The notes: generated by a model from the sequence alone, not told the origin. Counted from the first letter of the stretch, positions 20,932 to 33,625 are shown. The stretch: DNA of 64,000 nucleotides from Silene conica (GCA_029255685.2 CM055315.2:32183501-32247500), one strand, 5' to 3'. A program made the numbers and translations.

Positions 20932-22063
20932 TTGGTTGTGATGTTGGTTTGGATCGGAAGCGGTGGTTTCATCTCCCTTGTTAACTCATGACCTTTAGTA
21001 CTATAATATCTTTTGTTTTAATAAATCTCTTTACAAAGACCATGTTTTTTGTTTGTCTTTTGTTTCTTATGCGTCCTTCAAAGGCGATGTTGGTAGTAAT
21101 TGGTGGAAAGTTGGTCGGGAGGAGATTTCTGGCCTTTCTTATCACTTTACTGACTTTCATGGGTCGTTGGTCTTTGGACTGTTGCGGTCGACCACCACGG
21201 TGTAGGATCCCTCTCCACTGAAGACGAGCTTTTTCAGCTCGTTCTTCCCCCTTTATTTCTACGCACTTGTGGCGTAAGTGCACCTGACTCGTCTTTTTGG
21301 CTCATGGAAGTTCTTAGTATTGCTGATAATTTGGACGAAGTTGCTCGTGACCTCTCTACATCATCTTACCAGCTTGTCTTTAGTCGTCTCTTTTACTAAG
21401 AGATGACGATTGTCTTAGTAGTTTTATGGTTTGTTTTATTCTTAGACAATGTTCAATGTAATAGTATTAGAATTGCTCCAACTTTACCTATTTTCATAGC
21501 TTGAGTTAGCAATCTTTTCAACTTTGCCAAAAAAAAAATCTTATTGGAGATGAATAGTGCCCCTTTCATATCAAACAACTATCCATGAAATGCCCAATTT
21601 TCTCCCACTTGCATTTTCACTTGCTTTATTATTTCCGTCGGGTATAATATCCGTCACAAGCAAGACTTTTTGTATCTTAATATTAGGGTAAAATGCAATT
21701 GGTACGTTTCAGTAAGAAAAAAAAGAGTGCCCAATTCAAATGAATTTGAAGTTCCCATGAATTACAATTCCTCCATAATAGAGGAAGTGGCTTACCTAGG
21801 TTCCTCTAGGGAAGTGAAAATATCTATATGAATTGCATTTTCTACATGACAAAGATTTTTGTTTGGTCAGCAAAGATTTGGAGAAAATAAAAAGCCCCTT
21901 ATTTTGGTAACTAGAAACGGGATTGATGATCCGTCCAACATTCAATCACACGATTTTCGGTCTTCATCCAACTTCAAGTCAAACTCGAAATACATCTAAG
22001 AAGGCATGCTAAATTTTGTCATGTGTCGTGACTTTGGAAACTTTTTTACTAGCAACTTTCATC
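20932..22063. other. Unassigned DNA between the outer chromovirus and the TRIM
   Basis: No ORF with a recognisable domain, RNA gene or terminal repeat was found in 1.1 kb. Homopolymer A and T runs are frequent after 21500. It may be a decayed transposon tail or the original host flank. Confidence 0.5.
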
Positions 22064-22634
22064 AAATAAGCCCACATGTGAGGATTGTCCCACATTGGTA
22101 GAAGAGGAGAAGAATTATCACTATATAAGGCAAGGGGTCACTCCCTCTATTGCCAATTGGTTTTAGAGTGGAACCCTCTTGGGTTTATATTGTGGACTCT
22201 TTCTCCTCCGTTCGGGTGTGGCCCAGGCCCGTTGTTGAATTTAACATGGTATCAGAGCCCATGGCTAAAGACCTGTGATTCATGGGCCAGAGTTTGCAGT
22301 CGGACGAGCAAAGAAAATTGCTCAGTTGAATATGTCCGGTCTGAGTTGATACTGGGCCAAGTTTACAGCTGGACGAGCAAGGTTGCTCAGTTGAATTTGT
22401 CCAGTCTGTGTGTAAGTGGGCCTCACATGTGAGGGGGAGTGTGAAGAAACCCAATAAGCCCACATGTGAGGATTGTCCCACATTGGTAGAAGAGGAGAAG
22501 AATTATCACTATATAAGGCAAGGGGTTACTCCCTCTATTGCCAATTGGTTTTAGAGTGGAACCCTCTTGGGTTTATATTGTGGACTCTTTCTCCTCCGTT
22601 CGGGTGTGGCCCAGACCCGTTGTTAAATTCAACA
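22064..22634 (+). mobile_element. TRIM (miniature LTR retrotransposon)
   Basis: Two direct repeats of about 182-195 bp (22064-22245 and 22440-22634) differ at about four positions. The first is followed by TGGTATCAGAGCCC at 22246-22259, a primer site complementary to initiator tRNA-Met; the second is preceded by the purine tract GTGAGGGGGAG. The internal part is only 194 bp and codes for nothing. Both LTRs hold CTATATAAGG. The right LTR starts TGTGAAGAAACCC and ends AACA; the left LTR lacks its first dozen bases, and no target duplication was found, so the left end is damaged. Such elements depend on enzymes of other retrotransposons. Confidence 0.88.
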
Positions 22635-23364
22635 GGAAATCACGAAATAAAACTGAATATCATGTCATCCATTTTCAACACTTGTCGTATGTTTACTTCC
22701 ATTTTATCTTATTCTTTTGGTTAACTCATCAAGACAACCTAGGACCCGATGAAGGCCATGGACAACCGGTTTTTCGACAAGACAAAAGGGGATGTGTTGC
22801 TTTGTCGACTCATTTTGAGCTGCTAGAAGCACCAAAGAAAGCTCCAAATTTATTTCCCTAGGTAGCTCTTGTATCATTATCATTTGTAAGGCATATGTAA
22901 GACCTAAAGAATTGCTCGCTTGTCATTTGTTGTTGTATATCCAAGACGGACACCTGGGCTGTTTGGACCGTTTTATTTCTCTTGTTTTTTGCTTATCTTT
23001 TGCTACCCATAGAAGCTTATTGGATGGTTAAGATTAGAAGTCTTAACTTGTAAAAATCAGATTGAATGAATATTGAAACAAGAGAAAACCAGGTGTTTTA
23101 CCTTCTAAATCTCTTCCTTACTTGGTGCTAAAGGAGCTCATTTGCTTAGTCCTTGAAGTAGGATAATTCATTTGCTTGTGGACTTTTAATAATTCTTACA
23201 CTTTTCCTATCACTTAGTGTACGGGATAAGTCATATCGAGTCACAACACGCCTGTTTGACAAGAATTGTCGAGTGCAATTCAAAGCTTATTTCGAGATTT
23301 TTTTAAAATCTAATCAAGTTTGTAGTTTCACTCTACAACTCCTAAATGTTCAAGGACCACTAAA
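22635..23364. other. Unassigned DNA
   Basis: AT-rich sequence of about 730 bp with no supported gene or repeat. Confidence 0.5.
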
Positions 23365-23581
23365 ATGCAAGTTAGCCAAAGCGCATAAACTAGAAAGGAG
23401 GCAAGTAAATGGATGGAGCTATCTGGGTCAAGGATCCTCTCCATTTTTCGAAAAAGGAACGGTTGTCCATAATGCAAGTTAGCTAAAGCGCATAAACTAG
23501 AAAGGGGTAAGTCCGTAAGTATATGGACGGAGTATTTCGGTCACGGATCCTCCATTTTTCGAACAAGGAACGGGTGTCCAT
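23365..23581. repeat. Two-copy tandem repeat of about 107 bp
   Basis: The blocks starting at 23365 and 23472 both run from ATGCAAGTTAGC through GCGCATAAACTAGAAAGG and GGATCCT to GGTGTCCAT-like ends, with several substitutions and small indels between them. Confidence 0.8.
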
Positions 23582-24226
23582 TTACATACATCCGGTTCCA
23601 AAGTTGCTGAAACTTAATTTTGAGGCAGTATCCAGCAATATAACAGAGAACACAGCACAAGAAGCAAATTTACAAAACAGTCTTCATAGGACAACAATTT
23701 GACACTACAAGCCATGAAAAACTATGTTTGAAAAAAAGACAAGGAATAATCGCAGCTTAATCAATTGAGAAAACAAAGATAAATGTTTGTGACAACTGAA
23801 AAGCATAGCCACATAAAGCATTGTACTACAGTTTTGTAAAACGTAGAAACTCTCGTGATCCATTCTCGACCTACAAGATCTAAATAGCTTACCTAGGTTC
23901 AGGCTTCAGTAGCATACACCATCAAACCCGAAGCCCTGAAAAGGTTTTGAAGATGAATGTTTAAATCCCTGAATACAAATTAAACGGATTAAAAAAACTT
24001 GTTATCCACAAAAGATCTATAACCTTATCCTGCTGCGGAAACTTATGCAAGTAATTTACGGAAAAAAAAATGACATAACTGTACAACATTTGAACCAACT
24101 ACACCTAAGGTGAGAGAAGTGCCTTAAAAGTCACTGATAAAGCTAAACAATAAAGAATAATAAAGTTGAAAAAAAAATGCGCCTCAAAATCCCAAGACCA
24201 AGAAAACTCACCTACAATGTAAATTT
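23582..24226. other. 3' flank and probable 3' UTR of the zinc-knuckle gene
   Basis: The 645 bp downstream of the stop on the minus strand have no other recognised gene. The 3' UTR probably lies here, perhaps with an intron, but no clear polyadenylation signal could be assigned. Confidence 0.4.
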
Positions 24227-27200
24227 TTAGTACCGATCGTATGATCTTCCATAACCTTCCGGCCTGTGACGCTGAAAATCATCATAGGTGTCACGAGGCC
24301 TTGAATGTGGGTAATTTTCACTAGGGCTTGCAAACTGCCCACTAGGCTCCCTATTAAAAGACCCTAAGTAGGGTTGACCACCCAGAGAATCACGGTCAGT
24401 AAAACTTGACTGCTGATAACTGCCAAAACCTGTAACATGCATTTGCTGCAGTTGGGCTTGTTGTTGCTGTCTTTGTGCATCTATGCGAAGGAAATCCTCC
24501 CATTGCTTCGCATGAGAGCCTCGTAAAGCAGCAATCCTTTTCATGTAATTCTGTCTTAGTTCCTTGCAAATCTGAAATTTAAAATGCCACACATCAGGGA
24601 GAAGCCGGAGAACACATCTTCCATGGAGAAGAGTCAACATGTATTAATGTGAACTAGACCCACACGATTAAAAAAAAAAATCTTAAGATTACAAAAGATC
24701 TTTGACATAGACATTAGTCTTAGTAAGGCTTACAAAACAAACTCGTCATCTTAAAAAAAGAAAAGAAAAGAAAAAGAGGAAAAGGCAAATTCCCTACAAG
24801 GTCTCATTTAACGAAGCCATCCTAATAATTTAGTACTACAAGCACTTGTAGTGTTAATACTAATACTAGTAATAATACTAATATACTACTAATAATACTG
24901 ATAATGCAAATACGTTCAATCGATCAATTTAGAGTAACCTCATGCAACTAAATTCAAAATTTTAATGGCTACAACTTGCACTCATAAGTCTGAAGTCAAA
25001 TATAAGAATCTGATGCAACTGTTCAATCCAACAATGAATAGGCTACTAATACTAGAATCTGTGATGAATTCAAGCTATTAGCAATAAGGATAAGAGAGAA
25101 TAAGAGGTAAAGGAAAAAGGTGGTAATCGTATTTCTCAATAAGCAAATTCTGGATGAGTATACTAAGTGAGGACTTCACTTATATATCACTAATTAGAGG
25201 AACAAACGAAATAGAAGCTAAAATTACTTGCCCTTCCTTATATTTTACTTTGTATCAGGATCTCAGAACTCTTAAATGATTAAAACTGTAACAAAAAAAT
25301 AAGATAAGCTGTAGTAATGCAAAAAAAATAAAAATAAAAGAACGGAAAAGATAATTGATATGCACCTCATCATGTTTGTAGTTCTCGTCATGAACTTGCT
25401 GATCACGGATTCTAGCTAGATCCATTACTTCTCTCTGGTACTCCATTTCCAAATCCTCAATTGTCTGTGGAAATGAGGATTGTTCAAATTTAGTGTCAGC
25501 GTGCATGTCAGATCCACGCCTCTCAGTATCCCAAACATCCGATCTGTAGGCCCCAGTGCCCTCTCTGTGAGGCTCATATGCACTATATGAATTGCCACTG
25601 TATGAGACACGAGCTGGAGACCTTGAATGGCTTGAGTGCCCTCTTCCTCCATCACTACCATAAGCTTCACCAAATGAATACTATGTTAACCCTTGATTCA
25701 GGATGGTCTAATACAAACAGTAGCTCTAAGCAGACAGACTACAGTTAGAATTCCTCTGATGACGTTTACAGTATCTTTCGAAGACAATCCCGTAAATTCA
25801 GACCCATCCGCAAAACTCGCTTCAGTATCCAACATGGTAATATGGTATAGCTTGAATATAAGAACTTACCTTTTGCTGCACAAAAAAATGATAAGCAATA
25901 GACATGTCACTAGAAAATCAAGTACAAAGTAGACAAATGACAAAACAATTTTCTTGTCAATCTAGTTTTAGCAATAAAAACAAATTAGGGCCAATGAAAC
26001 ACAGCTTTTTACACACAACATGCGTAAGTAACAATTTCCCTACCTTGTGGAGAGTTCCTAGAAGGTTTCTGCAGATCACCACGTATACGATCCTCCAGGC
26101 TTCTTTGCCTGGTAAACCTAGGAAACTGTGAAGTGTTTCTAGGACTAAGGTTGGGCCTTTCAGACTCTGAGCGTGAGAACCGATGATTTCCACCAACAGG
26201 ACTACAATCATTCGACCTAGATCTTCCAGCAAGAGAACCAGGAGAACCCCTACCATTACCCTCATCTTTAATGACTTTATGCACAGCATCTACACCTTTT
26301 CTCAAGACTAGCCTATCCTTGCCACTAACAATTATAAACTTCTCGTCCATCCTGATTTTGCAACCATTATCCTTCTCAATTCTTTCTATGACTTTCTCTG
26401 TGAAAAGTGATCTTACATGCTTGTCTCTTGCAGCCACCCTTTCAAAGAAATCTTGGGAGTTGCGTTTCCCACCAAGAGTAGATGGGCACCCCTGTATTTG
26501 TTTAAAATCCACCAATTCTAAATCCCAATTCATCGAGTAAAGCGAAAAAAAAAGCAGGAAAATGAAACAAACTCCTGATTTGGTGGGATAAGGCGATCGG
26601 TTTTAAGCAGCCGTATTCTTTGCATCAAAAAAACACAAAGACGTTATAAACACATAACCCATAATGAAAGTTACATCGCAAAATGCATCAACATAACTTC
26701 ACAATACATGAAGAATGAGGACTTTAGTGAGTCATTTTGGTAAATTCTAAAGCCAAAGAATAGTAAATTTTTACCGCATTGGAAACGGGAAGTATAAAAC
26801 TCATACAAGGCTGAAGTTAGTCAAACAACACATGTATACACGTAAATTGAAAATTAAGTTACTGACTTACTCGCTGCAAACAGGATTTACATACTGTGTA
26901 ACACATACATCATTATTTCTATAATCGTGCATACCTGAGTGAAATGACCAGATTCTCCACATATTTTGCAAATCATTTCCTCTTCCTTTCTTTTCTTCCA
27001 ATTTCTCTCGGTAGCCTTAGACTTAGCCTCCCAAACCTTAGCCTCGCGGCTAGTGAAATCAGTCGGGACAGCATTAGGGTCGCGTTCTTCCTCATCCGAA
27101 CTTTGAGGGGATCTTTTATTATGAATATTATTATTATTACTTAATGGCTTTTCCTGCACATTAGTAGCTGAAGTTCCAAGCGGCCCAGTGTACGCTTTGT

Positions 27201-27249
27201 AGATGTCGCTAAAGTCATCATCATCGTCTAAATCGGGTCGATTAGCCAT
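24227..27249 (-). CDS. CCHC zinc-knuckle and KH-like putative RNA-binding protein (host gene)
   Basis: Five coding exons join into 1413 nt with no stop: 27249-26935, 26491-26044, 25875-25870, 25664-25366 and 24571-24227, giving 470 residues. Splice sites are GT-AG throughout. The N terminus is acidic (RPDLDDDDDFSDIYKAYTG). A zinc knuckle, CKICGESGHFTQGC, is split by the first intron. Exon 2 then encodes a KH-like segment (IEKDNGCKIRMDEKFIIVSG) and an Arg/Ser-rich stretch. Later exons carry a coiled region (IEDLEMEYQREVMDLARIRDQQ), a Gln-rich run and a Ser/Arg/Tyr-rich tail. Such a composition suggests a nuclear RNA-processing role, which is inference. No name is assigned. It is the only apparently intact gene here. 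Confidence 0.85.
25870..25875 (-). other. Candidate 6-nt microexon CAAAAG
   Basis: On the minus strand the sequence reads TTTTTTTGTGCAG, CAAAAG, GTAAGT: a strong acceptor, six bases and a perfect donor. Included, it adds two residues (Ala-Lys) and keeps the phase; skipped, exons 2 and 4 still join in frame. The flanking introns would be 168 and 205 nt. Confidence 0.6.
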
Positions 27250-27264
27250 TTAAAAAATTGGTTA

Positions 27265-27514
27265 CTGCCCAATACAAGTAAAACCTAATCAATCAGCTTG
27301 AACATTACCACAAACCAAATGCTACCAAGAAATATACGCGCTCAATTTGAATCCTTATCAATCAGGTTTTACGACAAAAATAGGCACATCCTCCCAGGTT
27401 TCTTGATATTGTGATTACAATTCTCGAATTAGAATTACAATATACATAAAAAAAGGCACAGCAATTACTAAAAAAATGGAATTAGAATAAACAAATCGAA
27501 ATTAGGGTTTATAC
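27265..27514 (-). other. Probable 5' UTR intron of the zinc-knuckle gene
   Basis: A donor context TTTACAG/GTATAAAC and an acceptor TATTGGGCAG/TAAC lie upstream of the ATG at 27249, with the TAAACCCTAATT motif common in plant 5' regions. The promoter should be right of 27515; CT-rich sequence follows it. Confidence 0.5.
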
Positions 27515-27767
27515 CTGTAAAGGGAGAGAGAAGAAGGGTGGTAGACTGGTAGAGGTTGCAGGTAATAGACTAGGGTTTAATCTTCAATAGCACGGCAATA
27601 GCAATATGACAAGGAACGAAACAAGATTGGAGTGTGACCAAGGAGCCAAGGACTCATAGCTTTTTCTTAATTCATGTTTGGATGGATTACCATCGGGTGA
27701 GTGGCAACACCAAAAATTACGGATTGCTTATATTTAGAATGGAACTAATTGACAATAATATTCCAAA
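27515..27767 (-). promoter_or_regulatory. Upstream region of the zinc-knuckle gene
   Basis: The 250 bp between the putative 5' UTR intron and the Helitron end contain the CT-rich leader on the minus strand and probably the promoter. No clear TATA box stands out. Confidence 0.35.
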
Positions 27768-28599
27768 CTAGTATTTTTGCCCGTGCGTTGTACGGATCCT
27801 AAATTATTTGTGATATTCATAGAACTTGTCACCATGAAAATAAAAAACAAAATCATAATACTTTTTTTCTTGATAAAAAATAATATTAATTCGTTCTATA
27901 AATGTGATAATTTGTTAACAAAATTGCCTCGTTTATGTTCATTTACGTCATTAATGCTACCATCATCAAACATCTATTTTGGGTCAATCGCATTAAACCA
28001 CAGATACATCTAACCACCTAACTCGCCGCAACCATCTTCAATACCACACGAAAAAGTCTTTTAAACCATTACTCTTACCTTTCGAACAACACATTAAACT
28101 ATTCACAATCCAAAGTCACGCTTACTGGCCTATCATGAAATTAACCATTAAATGTGATAAAGTCATCTTTATTACTACCTCAAACAACAATCCAATTTCA
28201 TCATCGGCACCCTTCTCCTAGTTTCCAATACACGCCTAAAATATTCAAGTTTACTCTCTTTCACGAAACACTACACCAGACTTATCCCTTAAAGTTAGTT
28301 CTCCCTTTGAAAAATGCATTCATCCATCAGAAAGTTAACTTTCACCTTTAAAACCGAGCTTGTTTGAATAAGAAATGCTTGACGGGAAAAACAAAGACAT
28401 GCAATTTTTACTTAGTTAGCAAATGAGGTAGGAGAGAAGTGGGAAGGAATGAATGGAGGATGCAACACCCGAGATATTACACTGGAGTTGGATATAAAAT
28501 ATAAATCTTGATATTTTTTTTAATCGATCACCAAGACAAAACAAATAGTCTAGTTAAAAGTTAATAATAATTTATTGGCATGACGTTTATTAGCATTTG

Positions 28600-29985
28600 A
28601 TTAGGTATTTGTGTGTTTCAAAAAGAAAAACAAAATTGAGTTTACAAACACGATGTTTTAGAAATTTTAAACTATTTTCATTGCATATAATGCCTATGTC
28701 ATTTACACATAATAAAACCTCGAACTAAAATTCATCTACTTCCTCAATTTTCTTACTACATACCCCTCATTTCCTCACCAATCACACATTCATCGTTCTC
28801 ACCCAACTAACCACTTGACCATCAAAATCGACCGTATGCGTCACTGAACAACCTCATCATACTTATATTTACTTGTACTGCTCAAATCACACTCTTAAAT
28901 GTCGAAAAGTAACCCTATCCTAAAAATACTTACCTCCTACCTCAAGACCTATATAACTCCATCTCTAAAAAAAATAGACGCATCCATTGTAAAATCAACC
29001 CCCATCATATAAGACAATCAAAATTGAGTATTATATATACATGATATTTAAGAGATTTGTAACCTATTTTTAGAGCATATGTGCCTCTGTCTTTTCCACA
29101 TTATATAATCTTGAATGAAATTCTTATAATTATTTTCTCAAATTTTCTAATCATTGCCTTACTACCTTTTCTCCACACCATTTAGGCATCCGTCATATCT
29201 TCTGATCCAACTAACCAACTTAAATCAACTAACTATATGCCTGAACAATTCTTGCTTATTGACATTTGATTGCATTACTCAAACACAATATTAAAAGTTA
29301 GAGAGTAACTCTACCCCCAAGACACTTCTACCCTCAAGACCTATGTATTCCCACCTCTCAATAAAACAACACATCCAATGTAAAATCAACTCACACCATA
29401 TAAGACAATGCCCATCTATAAAAAAAAGTTGAAAATATGTATGGGGAAAATAGAATACAAACTATAAACTATAAGCTTATAACTATAACTAACAAATAAC
29501 CTTGATCTTCTTATGACGTCTTCGTTTTGGAAATGCTTTTAATTTTTCATTACTTTGTTGTTTATCAAATAACGTCTAATACTCATCTACATTTCATTTC
29601 ATCGACACAATTATTCCACCTGATCCACATATATCATCATTTTGTTCATTATTATTTATATTTATACTCCTTAGATTGTAATTTGACAATCTAACTAACC
29701 AACTTGACCATTTATCAAATGTATCGCTGAAAAATTGCAGACTATTGACATTTGTTTGTACTATTCAAATTACACTCTTACATGTCCGAGTAATCTTACC
29801 TCTCAAGACACTTACATCCTCCTCGTGACCTATCTCCCCCCTTCAAAAAATCGACACATCCAGTGTTAAATCAACCCTCGCCCTATAAACAATGTTTCAT
29901 CTGTAAAGAATAAGTTGAAAATATACAGAAAAAAGAAAAGCAATACAGACTATAAACTATTATCATACAACTATGACTAAAAAAA
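28600..29985. repeat. Three divergent direct repeats of about 390-480 bp
   Basis: Three blocks share the ordered segments CCAACTAACC, CTGAACAA-like, ATTGACATTTG-like, CAAGAC(A/C)CTTAC-like, GACACATCCA-TGT and AAATCAAC. The GACACATCC landmark is at about 28977, 29367 and 29851. The later two blocks also carry AAGTTGAAAATAT and TATAAACTATAA segments that the first lacks. Confidence 0.7.
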
Positions 29986-30679
29986 CTATCTTTTTATATT
30001 GTACTATATTCGTCACGAAAATACTTTCATTTTTCATTATTATACTGTTTATGAATACCTTGCAATACCTACTTAAATTTCTTCTCATCCACACAATTAT
30101 CCGACTTAACTCACCTACGTCATTAGTGTGGTCTATGTTGTTTATATATATGATTCTTAAATCGTAATTTTATGGATTTATCTTATGTACTCAGTAATAT
30201 ATTTAACATCAATAGTCTTTTTTTTATTTAATTAAAAAATCTCATTTTGTTCGCATTGTTGAGTAGGAAAGTATATAATATCCACCTGAATAGTAGTGTT
30301 GTTCTTGTACCAAAAATAATAATGATGTTTCTCTTAATTAACTTTGTCGAATATGTCTTGATCGTAGACGTTTCTTTTAGGCAGGAATTTGTATAGAGTT
30401 ATATACCCAAATATTTCCCCATGTTAGTTTGACAAATTTCTTAATGAAGAAGAGATATCCATTTTAAATTTAAAAAATGTCAAGTAATAATATGGATAAG
30501 ATAAAAGCATGACGCGTAAAGAAAAGTACTAGATTGTGACGTCTTTTGACCCATTATAATGTTAAGACGGAGTTCAATTTTAAAGATAACTAACCGAGTC
30601 AATTCTTTTCTTCCCTTTTCTCATCTTCATGTTTATTAGAAAAGTTGGAAAAAGTTAAAAAATTTAAATAAAAAGCATA

Positions 30680-31440
30680 CATTAAAGAATATAATTTTCT
30701 AAATTTAATAAGAGGTAGAAAAAATTGTAAATAATTAATTATTTCCTAATTCTAATAGAAATATTATAAATAATTTTTTGTTTTCTAATTATAACAGGAA
30801 GGTGGTAAATAACTTTTTTTTTTTAATGATCAACTATATTATATTATTATAGTTCTAATAGAAAAATCGTAAATAATTTATTATTTTCTTATTTTTTAAT
30901 TTTAATAGCACAAAAGACATTATAAAGTCATTCAACATTAAAATTTATTGTCTGACCCAAGAGAGCATTCAATTAGATGAGTATAGCATTTGATTGTGTA
31001 ATTTTATTTTTAACAAAGAAACAAAATTGAGTTAATACACATGATATTTTAAAGGTTTTAAGCCAATATTTATATTATTTGTCATTTCTTATTTGTAGAT
31101 CAATAATTATTTTTTAACCCATTCCCATTTTCCTATTTAATAAAAACGTTAAATGAAGTTAATAACCGTACATAGTAAGTACACAAATCTTAAAGAATAA
31201 TAATATTCTAAATTTAATAGGAAAATTATAAATAATCAACCATTTTCTAAATCTAATAGAAAAATTGTAAATAATTTATTGTTTTCTTATTTTCTAATTC
31301 TAATAGGAAAATTATAAATAAATTATTATTTAAAGAAATATTTTCTAATTTTCTAATTCTAATTGGAAAAATTGTAAATAATTTATTATCTCCAAATTCC
31401 AGTAGAAAAATTATACATAAATAATTATTTATAGATATTA
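30680..31440. repeat. AT-rich minisatellite-like repeats, about 40-65 bp units
   Basis: TTTTCTAATTCTAATAG, AAAAATTGTAAATAATTTATT and close variants recur at least ten times in two clusters (about 30680-30940 and 31190-31440) at the 5' side of the Helitron-like element. Confidence 0.7.
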
Positions 31441-31506
31441 GTGTTTTGTAAAACGTGGAGACTACCACGTCGCTTGAAAAATGCCTCCTTTAATTATATA
31501 TATTGA

Positions 31507-31995
31507 TTGATCGATTGATTGATTATGGTTTTACTGCTCAAAAATCAAAATATTACTAACTTGGATGAAGTCCAGTGGTTAAAATTCTCAGAAGATCACA
31601 GCGACACGTTTACGAAATAATGAAAAAAAAAAAGAAAAAAAAATGGTGACGTGGAACCATTTTTTGTAAATAGTTTCAAACGAACGTCATTTTGTTAATT
31701 AGTTACGTTTTGGCAAAAACTTCATCTTTGTTTGTCGATAAGCTAAGTATTTGTGGTACTGTTGTTTATACCAACTAAGTTTACAAAAGTACTACTTTTT
31801 CTGAATGGTGACAACATGGCCGCCTATATTATAACAAAGTGATTGGTGACCTGATAAGCAATTTATGAAGTAATTTTGTTAGTTTTCCCCTTTCACTGGT
31901 TATAATTAGAGTTTATTGATTTTGTGACTTCGTCCAATTCAATTAATTTTGATTTTTTATTTAATTGATAATCTTATAATGTTATTATTATTTAG
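31507..31995. other. Unassigned DNA before the MULE-like fragment
   Basis: AT-rich sequence with a GATTGATT run at the start and an A run near 31620. It ends in ATTATTATTTAG, which could be an intron acceptor for the exon at 31996. Confidence 0.4.
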
Positions 31996-32552
31996 GGTTG
32001 TAATTTAAACACTGTGATATTGAAGTTCTGGTATAGTGGCTACTTTAGAAGGGATGAACAAAATTTGACATATATGAGTAGGACTTTTAGGACAGTAGGT
32101 ATAGATCCTGATGAGATGAGGTGGTTTTCTTTGATTGAAGAAGCAGAAAAATGTGACGGGTTTAAGAGGGATGTAGTTGGTATATTCTTTGCAAGTGAGG
32201 GATTAAGGAGAGCCTTCGATGATAAAGATGCACAGATTATATGTAGTTTGGTTGGGGTGCAAAGAGTTGTTGAATATTATGTCATACCTAAGAAAGATGT
32301 TGGTCAGTTAATGGTTTGGATAGAAGAAGTTTGTAGTAGTAATGTAGTTATTAAACAAGCAAAGTTAATACATAAGAGAAAGGTTGAGGTCAAAAGTAAG
32401 AGAAATGCTTTTGAAAAGGAGGGACCACATAAGTCATCTCCTTCAATTACAACCCTAAAACAACCAACCCCAGTTACTTCTAAACCAACTTCAGCTGCTC
32501 ATAAATCAACCTCACCTACTTCTAAACCAATATCACCTGCTCAGAAATCAAC
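31996..32552 (+). pseudogene. MULE-type PB1-like domain fragment, left part
   Basis: The open frame reads VILKFWYSGYFRRDEQNLTYM, IDPDEMRWFSLIEEAEKC and GLRRAFDDKDAQ, features of the plant PB1-like domain found at the N terminus of Mutator-like transposase ORFs. A basic region and a Pro/Ser/Thr/Lys-rich repeat (TSKPTS, SPTSKPIS) follow. The frame is cut by the copia LTR at 32553 and continues at 41196. No in-frame ATG is near the start; an exon acceptor at 31995 is likely. No transposase core follows, so this is a fragment or a captured piece. Confidence 0.65.
32548..32552. other. Left target-site duplication TCAAC of copia element 1
   Basis: TCAAC precedes the LTR start TGTGGGGAATAAAACG and is repeated exactly at 41191-41195. 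Confidence 0.95.
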
Positions 32553-33529
32553 TGTGGGGAATAAAACGTGTATTCGCCCTTAAACATGAAGGATTATAAC
32601 GAAAATTACAATTGTGATTATAGTCATAATATAAGAAAAACAACATAAAAGAGAATACAACCTTTGGTCCTTGTGCGAATGGCCTAAGAACAGGAATTAA
32701 AACAAATTCCCTCTTATAACTTGCACCCAAGACTTAGATTGAGACGATGCCGCGTGTGCTAGAAATACTCTCCAATTGCCTTGCAATATGGGCATAGCTT
32801 TTGTGAGTTTTGATGTGAGATCTGGGTTTTTGGGAGAAGAATGCTCTCAAAAACCCTAGTTTTCTTGAGATGTGTTTGTCAGTAAAACAATCAGTGGTTG
32901 ACAAAAGGAGAATCACTCTCCTTTTGTAACCCTTTTGGCCGAAATATCCAGTAGGGTAAGAGTGGGCTTTCCACTCTTACCTTATTCTAATTCGTGGTTC
33001 GACCCGTTTTGCTAAAATATAATTCGCGGGATTTTAATTATAAATCGCATACACGTTATCAGATATTAATGTAGTCGATACATTAATAATGGTCTGACAA
33101 AAATACGATATTGTATAATTAGTCAAATTAATATAACTGTTTATATTAATACGCGAATTCAATATCTAATTAAATATAACCATTTATATTTAATTTTACG
33201 AATTAATCATGTAATCCGTATTAGCTAAAATTATTTAATCCGTATTAAATAATAATCTCAACATCTCATTGACTAATTTAATAGTCAATACCTCTCACTA
33301 ACTGTTTAGTCGTATACGGCATAAATGTGACTGTATTTTCATACCTTCACATCTCTCAAACGTGTCCTATAACCGCCATCCGTATGACAATAACGTCAAA
33401 CTTATCTAGCAAGCCAACCGTTATTGATAAACGTGGATCAACTGATAATAATACTGAAGTATGCCCTTGTGATCCTTTAAGAGATTTAGTAAGTCATTGT
33501 ACTAACTGTCAAGGACACCAGCCCCAACA
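32553..33529 (-). repeat. 3' LTR of copia element 1
   Basis: 977 bp, bounded by the target duplication on the left and the polypurine tract on the right. It matches 40187-41190. Confidence 0.93.
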
Positions 33530-33625
33530 ATCTCCCACTTGTCCGTACAAGGGTATGTGCAATGACGTTATCACACTACATGTGGAGGACACAAGCTCCA
33601 ACAAACTCCCACTTGTCCGTACAAG
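33530..33625 (-). other. Polypurine tract of copia element 1, duplicated
   Basis: On the minus strand AAGTGGGAGAT stands directly before the LTR. The same context, AACA(A/T)CTCCCACTTGTCCG on the plus strand, occurs again 70 bp further inside, followed by a third, shorter TTTCTCCCACT near 33665. Confidence 0.75.

Larger units (their letters stand above)
27768..31506 (-). mobile_element. Non-autonomous Helitron-like element
   Basis: On the minus strand the element ends in CTAG followed by T, with the hairpin CCGTACAACGCACGG (one mismatch) about ten bases upstream, the classical Helitron 3' end. The proposed 5' end is TCAATATATATAATTAAAGGAGGC at its first bases, preceded by A, as expected for insertion between A and T. 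Roughly 3.7 kb lie between and code for no Rep/helicase protein; the interior consists of tandem repeats. The 3' end is well supported, the 5' end less so. Confidence 0.6.

Noticed and set aside
20932..21540. Possible LINE 3' end or chromovirus leader sequence
   Set aside because: Weak resemblance only; no conserved domain or tail could be confirmed.
22246..22259. TGGTATCAGAGCCC as part of a tRNA gene (also at 40173, 55150, 55628 on the minus strand)
   Set aside because: Each copy is adjacent to an LTR and is a primer-binding site; no cloverleaf can be built around them.
24720..24950. Coding exon within the long fourth intron of the zinc-knuckle gene
   Set aside because: The sequence is simple AAAAG and TAATACTAA repeat; exons on both sides join in phase without it.
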